Assembly (NCBI GenBank): GCA_011800155.1
Contig: CM022373.1
Coordinates: 1,240,001 to 1,304,000 of the forward strand
DNA length: 64,000 nt
Direction: 5' to 3'
Source of the DNA: Flammulina velutipes
Taxonomy: Eukaryota; Basidiomycota; Agaricomycetes; Agaricales; Physalacriaceae
Below, one piece after another: positions 57,013 through 64,000 of the stretch (within the stretch, counting starts at the first letter, position 1; each line of letters begins with the position of its first letter). Below the pieces are notes generated by a model, which did not search any database, was not told where the DNA came from, and saw only the letters and a list, made by a program, of their open reading frames with translations. The position numbers were made by a program, and so were the translations under genes.

Positions 57013-58521
57013 CTAGCCCTGGCTATATCTGAACTGGAACCCTCCGCCACCTGGGAATCCACCACCTTGCTGCTGGAAGAAGTGTGCGAACGGATGACCA
57101 GACCCGCCGAACGACTGGCTCTCTGGGTCATTTGGATCGTCACCGTTATCGAACCGCGCGCGCAACTCCGGATTACTCAACACCTCATACGCCTCATTGA
57201 CGGTAGCCATGGCAGACTCACTGCCACCTTTATCAGGATGGGCAGACTTGGCTGCTCTGCGGAAGGCCTTCTTAACCTCTGCCTGTGTTGCGTCGCGAGA
57301 TAGACCGAGGACATTGTAGTAATCCTTGCGTAATGACTGCTTAAGGAGCTTTTGGGCACGGTTGAGTTTGGAATGGATATCGCGACGGGAGCGACCGCTG
57401 GCCTCGAAGGCCTGTTCGAGCAGGTTGACGGCTTCCTGGTATTCTTCCCGCTTGAGATGGACCTCGGCTATGCCAATGAAGGCGTCGACGTCGTTGGGTG
57501 ACATTTCGCGAAGGGATGTGCAATATGGCAAAGCCTTGAGGGGGGAGACATTGGTGTAGGCGATACATGCTGCCCGAAGAAGGATGTGTTGGCGACTACC
57601 GTCGAGATTCACGTCTGGGACGATATATTGGGCGTGGTCGGAGGCGAGTTTATTGACTTTGGCCAGGAGTTCATCCTTGGATATGACAAGATGGATGACG
57701 CCTGTCCAGTCCTCCTTTGCGAGCAGATCCTCGACTTTTGTGATTCCCTTTTCGATGGACTTTGCGATGCGATGAAGGGAGAGACAAGAAGGGGAGTCTG
57801 GGTCGAGATGGAGACATTGTTTGAGAGGAGTAATGGCGGAGGGAGATGGCGCAAGATGGAGGAATGAAAGTAGAAAGATGCGTGTCTGGAGTGGAGGCAA
57901 TTGAGAAGATGGTAAAAGGTGGGTCAACCGTGTAAGGTCACCGACTGCGCCTTCGACGTCGCCAGACTTGAGCGCACAGTCGGCGCGCGCCTCACGAATG
58001 TTAATTGCATGACTTGCTGTTTTGAGAACCTGTCCTGCCGTCTCCACGCAGGCTGTCCACAGTTGACTCCGTCGTTCGAGCTGCATCCGTTTGGCCAAAC
58101 GCTCAGCATCTGCGAGTTCTGCGAGGATCTCGTCGGTTTCTGTGCCACCTGGTCGTGTCTGGAGCGCCTCCCGAACGTCGTCCCACCGTCCTTCGCGCAG
58201 CCATATACGCCCCATCATCAGTTCTGCTCGGTCTTTCATGCCTCCTCCCAGCTCGCGTACTTTCAGACAGTCCTCCACTGCTGGCCCATAGCGTCCAAGA
58301 CTGTAGTATGCCGTAGCCCGTTTGTAGTAGAGAAGCTGGTCATTTGGTAACGCCACCAGTGCGTTCGTGTAAGCCATCGCAGCGTCTGCGTACTGTCCAG
58401 TAGATAACAAGGTGTTTGCGTGATTTATGAGTGGCATTAGAGTAGGATCTGAGAGCCCATTGCTTTGTGAATATGCAAGGCATGGTAGCAAGCAGAGAAT
58501 GGATAAAGGCAGCAGTCGCAT
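57013..58521 (-). CDS. ER DnaJ-TPR cochaperone, p58IPK/DNAJC3 type
   Basis: A single exon of 502 codons, unusual here. A signal peptide (MRLLPLSILCLLPCLAYSQS) is followed by nine or so TPR helices (MPLINHANTLLSTGQYADAA, YYKRATAYYSLGRYGPAVED) and a C-terminal J domain (KDYYNVLGLSRDATQAEVKK, with HPDKGG) ending in a Gly/Phe-rich tail (GGGFPGGGGFQFRYSQG). This is the p58IPK layout, an ER-lumen BiP partner in the unfolded protein response. There is no HDEL signal. It may be intron-less because of retrotransposition or intron loss. Confidence 0.92.
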   Translation of the reverse strand: MRLLPLSILCLLPCLAYSQSNGLSDPTLMPLINHANTLLSTGQYADAAMAYTNALVALPNDQLLYYKRATAYYSLGRYGPAVEDCLKVRELGGGMKDRAELMMGRIWLREGRWDDVREALQTRPGGTETDEILAELADAERLAKRMQLERRSQLWTACVETAGQVLKTASHAINIREARADCALKSGDVEGAVGDLTRLTHLLPSSQLPPLQTRIFLLSFLHLAPSPSAITPLKQCLHLDPDSPSCLSLHRIAKSIEKGITKVEDLLAKEDWTGVIHLVISKDELLAKVNKLASDHAQYIVPDVNLDGSRQHILLRAACIAYTNVSPLKALPYCTSLREMSPNDVDAFIGIAEVHLKREEYQEAVNLLEQAFEASGRSRRDIHSKLNRAQKLLKQSLRKDYYNVLGLSRDATQAEVKKAFRRAAKSAHPDKGGSESAMATVNEAYEVLSNPELRARFDNGDDPNDPESQSFGGSGHPFAHFFQQQGGGFPGGGGFQFRYSQG

Positions 58522-59272
58522 AGTGAGAGTTCAATGTAAAGTCGAACACGGACCGGAATTCGCCACGTTCAACCACGTTGCATCACGTGGGAAGTACCTG
58601 CCTAATTAAATAGGGGCGGTGTTCAAATTCTAAGTTTCGCCACAACGATTGGTGCCCATTGAGGGCCACGAAGGATGAGTATCCGTTTCCTGGGAACCAC
58701 ACTGACTACAGGGCTACCGTATCCCGTGCCATGGTCACTAGTGCTGTTGCTCCTTCAGTCCTTCGCTCCCACCGCAACCGTCTATCTCGTTGCTCCAGGC
58801 TCTGCAAGTTGCCATGGACGCAGATACAGCCCCCCGCCACAGGCGGAAGATCTCCAGGGTTGCAAACGTGGGGCTGAGTTTTCATTCTCCTCAATTCAAA
58901 TTACACCAACGGCGATTAAATCAACGATTTCCGTTCAGCGTTAGATTTACCTGTTCTTTGCAGCTCTTGTTCTCGGGTACAATGCACAGTCCATCGCGTT
59001 AGGTTTAAATAGAGACTATGGGGTTGATGTTATCGTATCGCGTGGTTCAAGCCTCGGAAGCGACACTTGGAATGGCATCCATCACCAGTATCACTGATGG
59101 AAAAGCAGAACAAGTCTATATCAAACAGGACGCCAACGAATGTGAGAATACGAGAGAATAAGCAATTTGGGCCTATGACCCCCTTTGGCATTACATTTTT
59201 CCCACCGCAGGTCGGCGCGGAAGTGTAATACAAAAGGAAAGTATCTCTGTCTGTTCATCGCCACCTTCTACC
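58522..59272. promoter_or_regulatory. Divergent promoter region with CACGTG/CCACG cluster
   Basis: 751 bp. Near the DnaJ gene: a CACGTG at 58584-58589 and CCACG at 58563-58567 and 58573-58577, plus a TTAAATA-like box at about 58606-58612. CCACG is the half-site of the mammalian ER stress element; here it is a weak hint of stress control of the ER cochaperone. Confidence 0.4.
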
Positions 59273-62200
59273 ATGCCTGCTGAACCCAAGCAGAAGTTGA
59301 GTAGACGCCCTTCCTCTAAACGCGAGCCGGAAGAGTTCACCGCCCAGTCTCGTGAGCTTGAACAAAAACGGAATCGAGGTACATTTTCCTCCTTATCGTC
59401 TGGACCACTAACTTACCACTAACTCGGGCGTCTACAGGAGAGGTCAGTCCTCACATCACATCGGATTATACCTATTCCAATCTTATTCTCGTTTAAATAG
59501 GTCAGTTGTGCGGAATGTCGCAGGTCGGTGCGATCATCGCAAGTCCATGAAAGTGCTCAATGTTGTTCATTTAAAGACTCAAGATCAAATGCGACAAGCA
59601 AATTCCTTGCCAGTCGTGTCAAGTAAGTACTTGCTTCATTCAAGACGAGGCTCTGAAGCCTAACACACTCATTAGCGCCGAGGATGTGCAGCTCTGTGTC
59701 CAAATGGCAGCTTGGCGACGGGCCAAGGGACGCGTTTCGTTCTGGCAGCCACCGAGCACCTTCACAAACGCATCTCAAAGTTGAGCGGCCGGGTACGCCA
59801 GCTGGAAGATGCACTCACCACTCTGCATGACCAACATTCCTCCGACCCACACCCCCTTTTACAACGAGAGCTCCTCGCCATGGCAGAAGAGTCTCCTCTC
59901 TCCGAACCACAGTCGGAGGAGCCACAGCCCTCTGCAGATATCATCGACGCGTTCGGGACGCTCTCAATATCCGACCATGGCGTTTCGCGCTTTTTTGGAC
60001 CAACAGGCGGGCCTGAGGTCGGTTGACAGCCTTCTCTATCCGCCGTTCTGTCCCTCATCGCTCACATTTTTCCATTAGAGTCTTTTAATATCTGCAGGGC
60101 AAGTAACGCCCGACAGCAGTGTCAATAGTCCCGACTCAAAACAAGCCTCTGTCAGCCCCACGAGCTCGTCAGCACCGCACGACCTCTTCCTCTTCTCGCA
60201 TGCTTTTCCGTTCTCTCCGATGGGAACCCCCGAGGATGTTCAGGAGATGATACGCGGACACCTTATTCCATGGGATCGCGCCTGCACGCTCTGTCAGTCA
60301 TACCTACAAGAAGCCTCATGGATCTTTAGGGGTGTCACTCGGGAGCAGCTCATGGACGACATGCTTCCGTCGATCTACCACCGTTGCTCGGCTAGTCAAA
60401 TTGAAGAATTTTCCGGGCCGCACGACCTAGCGCTGCTTTTCATTATCTTCGCTGTCGGGGCACTGTGCTCGACGGAACCTTGTCATATGCAAGCGGAGCA
60501 TTTCCACCAGATCTCCAAGGCGGCTATTAGCTTGCAGCCTGTCCTAGAGAAGCCTACGCTGGTGACCATTCAGTGCTTGCATCTGATGAGTATCTATAAT
60601 GCCATGAGCGCGAGTGACTTGACGTCTCACACGAGTATGGAGACGACCTGGAGCTTAGTAACACTGGCGGCGCATCTCTCTCAAACGGTGAGTGGTTCCA
60701 TCTCAATCATTCTCATACATGCTGACATCGCTGTAGATTGGCCTTCGTTAGTACCATATGCGACTTCACCTCGTAGATATTGACTGCATCTTCTAGATCG
60801 AGAAAGCGAACGATGGGGCCTGTCCCCTAAAATGGTTCATCGAAGACGAATACTCTTCTGGGACCTCTTCGTAGCAGACACATGGCAGGTGAGCATACTC
60901 CTCATTGAAACGAGACAACTTTCTAGAGCTCACCTGCTTTCTTAGAGCTTGGGCACGGGACGTCCTCCCTCATTTTCTCTCGCATATGTGGACTGCAACT
61001 TCCCTCAACACGTCGACGAGAAGGCGCCTGACGCTGTATGTGAGTATTATCCCATGGCTCTTCTTTCGAGTTATATAGGCTAATAATCGGCATTGCAGTT
61101 GAATTGTGGCAGTTCCGATTCGCCAGCGATTGTGTGGCGGAGGTTGCAACTAAGACGTTGACCGCGGAAGCTCCTAGTTATGCCACTATCATGGAGCTGG
61201 ACCGCAAAGTCCGTGAGTACCCACTCCCTGAAGGCTTCGCGGATGCAGCACCAGGGGACCTGGGTATGAGTTTCCAAAGATGCGTACTTGAGCATGTTCG
61301 CGAAACAGGTATGTCATCTCCTATTCTACTATGGAATACTAACTGGTGCTTCTGTTAGTTCTGATGACAATACATCGCTCCTTCTTTGCACAGGCAATCA
61401 TTGAGCATCCCGTCAACCCTTTGAAGAGCGTGTACGCTCCTTCGTTCTTGGCAGCGTATCGTGCATCTTCGACGGTGTTAAAGTGTGTCGAGGAGCAGTT
61501 TGAAATGGCGCCTTCGACTACTTCTCGGATGTGGCCAATGTGGACATTTGCCTTTAGCGCGGCAGTTGTTTTTGGAACCGTGGTCACGCGCGGACCAAGG
61601 AGTCCATTGGCAGCCAATGCGATGTCGGAGTTGGAGCGTGCGTGTACGCTCTTTACGAGGGGTAGTGCGCACGGGAGCAAGAGAGCAGCTAAGGCACTGG
61701 TGAGTGGTTGGCTGGTGGTTCATCCCGTTTTCCCATGTTGACGCACAGTACCATGGTAGCCGATTCTGATTACGCTAAACGACAAGGCGCGGCAGGCATT
61801 AAACGATGTGGCCTCTACGCCAGAGACATTGAACAGTGTAACGATGCTGTGGGATCTACCGAACGGCGCGACTTATAAGGAGTCGGAGGACGAGCTCTCG
61901 ATTTTTGCGGGCCATACGCGGTTTGTGGCGGTGAAGAAGCCTGTTAGGGACCAGCCAGTCGTCCCCAGTATGGACCACCAGATTGGACCGGGGCCGATCA
62001 CTCATCTGCCTACTTTGACGACTCCGGCGGTGTGGGCTCAACCCCCGGAGCAGCAGATGGACTATGATTATCATGCTGATACGTCGTCGTCGTCGTATCG
62101 ACATATGGAAGGACAATACGGGTATGCGCAGCAGGAGCAACCGGCGATGTATGACGCGCCACCTCCGTCGGCGTACACCGCGGCTGGATTGGCGAGTATG

Positions 62201-62281
62201 GGAATCTCACCTCGGGAGGCGAAGATGGATCCACGGTGGGGGTCGTTCATGCAGGACACGGGCTACCACCATCAGCAGTGA
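59273..62281 (+). CDS. Zn2Cys6 transcription factor with fungal-specific regulatory domain
   Basis: Multi-exon. Basic start (MPAEPKQKLSRRPSSKREPE), then the zinc cluster VSCAECRRLKIKCDK, CQSCQRRGCAALCP, spacing Cx2Cx6Cx5Cx2Cx8C, typical of basidiomycete factors. A leucine-rich dimerisation coil follows (HLHKRISKLSGRVRQLEDAL). The regulatory domain has FIIFAVGALCSTEPCHMQAE, MSIYNAMSASDLTSHTSMET, RRRILFWDLFVADTWQSLGT with GRPPSFSLAYVDC, and LMTIHRSFFAQAIIEHPVNP. The C-terminal 100 residues are Tyr/Gln/Pro-rich (YDYHADTSSSSYRHMEGQYG), a likely activation domain. Target genes unknown. Confidence 0.88.
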
Positions 62282-62419
62282 CAAGTGTTTCTTCTTGGGT
62301 TTTTGGGACATAGATTTAAGCAAAACTTGTATCATTAAATACGGCCCGACCGTTGTACATTGCAGTATAGATAGACGTTGCATAGATGTCGTTTAAATGT
62401 AATTTGTAACAATTGAACG

Positions 62420-62441
62420 TTGAAGCTTGAAGCTTGAAGCT
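62420..62441 (+). repeat. Short tandem repeat, three TGAAGCT units
   Basis: Heptamer TGAAGCT repeated three times, in an otherwise featureless 312-bp spacer (62282-62593) between a terminator and the J-protein promoter. Confidence 0.6.
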
Positions 62442-62593
62442 CCAGATTTGCGAATCAGTTCGGCCAGGTTCGCCCACGTGATTAGCGCGCCCTTCCAGAA
62501 CGCGCCCTTGTTGAACTTGACTTGTTTCCATCTACTTTCGTTTGTATATTGCATTTCTCTCCTTGCTGCCTTGTCGGCTCACGTATGGAAACG

Positions 62594-63268
62594 TATGCGA
62601 GCCAACGTTAATTTATATGACGTCCTGGGAATCCGTCCATCTGCAGCGCCTGAAGAAGGTTAGAATAATACACGGCGTTTCGTACATAATTCTTCGCTTG
62701 CTCACTCTCATGTGCACAGTTAGGCGCGCGTTCAGACAGAGGGCACTCCAAACACATCCCGATAAACTTGGCCCGGATGTTTCTGAGGCTGAGAAACAAG
62801 CAGCTGAAGCCAAGTTCCATGAGGTGAGTTTCTGTAGTTTTGCCCACGGAGGACGGCAAACTGATAGCAACAGGTAGCAACTGCCAACGAAGTGTTGGGC
62901 GATGCTGAGAAACGTAAAGTATGTTGTTTGCTCAAGGATGATTGCTCTCTGACATTGTGCAGGCCTACGATGAAGGTCTGGTTGTTAAATCCAACATCCA
63001 GCGCGCCGCGGCGGAAGCCAAAGCGCGTCGGGCCAAGGAACGCGAGGAGCGGGCTCAAGAACAAGAGCGTCTACACAAAGCGCGCATGGAAGAGCTTCAC
63101 CAACGAAACGCTCAAATGAAGGCGCAGCTGAAGAAACACGTATCGGAAGCTCGACAGCAGGAAGAGGTCATCCGTAACTTGCTTCATGAGATGGACACGC
63201 TACAGCCAGAATGGAGGATGCGAAGGGAGTTGGCTGAAAAGGTGCGATCCAATCTCAATCGACGATAA
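62594..63268 (+). CDS. J-domain protein with C-terminal coiled coil
   Basis: Four exons. The J domain reads VNLYDVLGIRPSAAPEE|VRR, FRQRALQTHPDKLGPD with the HPD triad, and VATANEVLGDAEKRK|AYDEG. The remainder is a charged coiled coil (AKARRAKEREERAQEQERL, MKAQLKKHVSEARQQEEVIR) ending MRRELAEKVRSNLNRR. No signal peptide, no zinc finger, so a type III Hsp70 cochaperone. A DNAJC17/Cwc23-like splicing role is possible but not shown. Confidence 0.85.
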
Positions 63269-63385
63269 ACCTACTGAACTGTCGGTCGTATAGCAAAAGG
63301 CCGCTCGGATGCACCCAACTGCTATTCCAACCGAACTTTGAGCCTTTTATATATTCTAATCGGACTACCAATGTGTTTATCATGA

Positions 63386-63955
63386 CTAACGGAGGCCCAG
63401 TGCCTTCAGCCTGCTCTTTGCAATCAAACCAATATCTTTCACTGCTCTATTCAACTCGTCCTTCCACTCTTGATCATCACTCGATAACGGTTCGATGTGC
63501 TCGGACGACTGCCACGTCCCAAGTCTCTCTTCCATCTCCTCCGCTATCACAGCCCTCGAACGGCCATTCACAAATGTGATGTACCTCAATCCAGGATATC
63601 TCTGCTCATAACATCCGTTAAGATATTCCAAGCGCTGGAGAACCTCTGGAGGCGTCGGAGCTGCTCCTCCCTGCTCTTTTGAGCTCAATCTAGAGAGGTT
63701 CTTGCTCTCGCCGATTCTGGGGTGGCCTGCGATGAACTGAGCGCGGAGAGACGGATCCCAATTGGCTATCTCTTGTAATGAGGCGTCGATGAGCTCTTCG
63801 TACGATGCGACGGGTTTCTGGGAGAGGATGATAGCCAATTGGGGAATCAGATTCGATATCAGCGTCGGAGAGTGTTCAAAGAGGATAGTTAGGGTGTGAG
63901 CCAGCGTATCTGTGCTAGACTGGATGTCTTCTGGTGATGATGGTAGAGAATCCAT
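63386..63955 (-). CDS. OHCU decarboxylase (ureidoimidazoline decarboxylase, urate catabolism)
   Basis: A single exon of 189 residues. Family signatures: FIAGHPRIGESKNLSRLSSKEQ with the catalytic His, and CYEQRYPGLRYITFVNGRSR. The enzyme converts 2-oxo-4-hydroxy-4-carboxy-5-ureidoimidazoline to S-allantoin in purine breakdown. The C terminus (AKSRLKALGLR) is not a clear PTS1, although this reaction is often peroxisomal. Starts with MDSLPSSPEDIQSS at 63955; a stop follows at 63386. Confidence 0.92.
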   Translation of the reverse strand: MDSLPSSPEDIQSSTDTLAHTLTILFEHSPTLISNLIPQLAIILSQKPVASYEELIDASLQEIANWDPSLRAQFIAGHPRIGESKNLSRLSSKEQGGAAPTPPEVLQRLEYLNGCYEQRYPGLRYITFVNGRSRAVIAEEMEERLGTWQSSEHIEPLSSDDQEWKDELNRAVKDIGLIAKSRLKALGLR

Positions 63956-64000
63956 CGAGTACGGTAAATCGGACCGTACACCGTCAACAAAGAGTTATCG

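Noticed and set aside
1..64000. tRNA, rRNA, CRISPR arrays or intact transposon ORFs
   Set aside because: No cloverleaf-like segments with T-loop consensus, no regular repeats with spacers, and no transposase, integrase or reverse-transcriptase motifs were seen by eye; a tRNAscan or RepeatMasker run would be decisive.

Overview
The window looks like nuclear DNA of a mushroom-forming basidiomycete (Agaricomycetes). Genes lie on both strands with short spacers, and most are split by many introns of about 45-60 nt with GT..AG (sometimes GC..AG) borders and CTRAY-like branch sites. The protein families fit this: a DUF6535 membrane protein, a fungal OTT_1508-like deaminase, a GH45 endoglucanase, Zn2Cys6 regulators and a cytochrome P450. 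I see no rRNA, no convincing tRNA, no CRISPR, no intact transposon and no virus-like genes. All exon structures were spliced by eye from reading frame, splice borders and family motifs.

Layout. 1-9.1 kb: a WD40 protein running off the left edge, a divergent Suv39/Clr4-type H3K9 methyltransferase, an unknown serine-rich protein and a casein-kinase-1-like protein whose DFG motif reads SFG. 9.4-17.2 kb: a dual-specificity phosphatase, then an accessory-looking stretch with a predicted nucleic-acid-type deaminase converging on a DUF6535 membrane protein; a diverged ~55-60 bp direct repeat lies on each side of the DUF6535 gene. 17.8-24 kb: a GH45 enzyme, the complex I 21-kDa subunit, a RanBP2-zinc-finger protein likely of the nuclear pore, and a DUF4112 protein. 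23.7-35.3 kb: SART3/Prp24 (U4/U6 recycling), a proline-rich unknown, CDK7/Kin28 (TFIIH), an unknown secreted protein, a small membrane protein and CSN5. 35.4-48.4 kb: two tandem F-box-like paralogues, an acyl-CoA oxidase, a secreted alpha-amylase homologue that has lost two of three catalytic acids, an F-box/LRR-like gene model, a Zn2Cys6 factor and a small membrane protein. 48.9-64 kb: a CPSF6-type RRM protein, a P450, the lariat debranching enzyme DBR1 divergent from a BRAP2-type ubiquitin ligase, an ER DnaJ-TPR cochaperone (p58IPK/DNAJC3 type), a second Zn2Cys6 factor, a J-protein and an OHCU decarboxylase of urate breakdown.

There is no single operon-like system. The strongest unusual signals are the active-site loss in the GH13 gene, the deaminase/DUF6535 region with its flanking repeats, the SFG kinase, microexons of 9 and 12 nt needed to keep conserved motifs, and three GC-AG introns, one of them after codon 2 of the lariat debranching enzyme gene.
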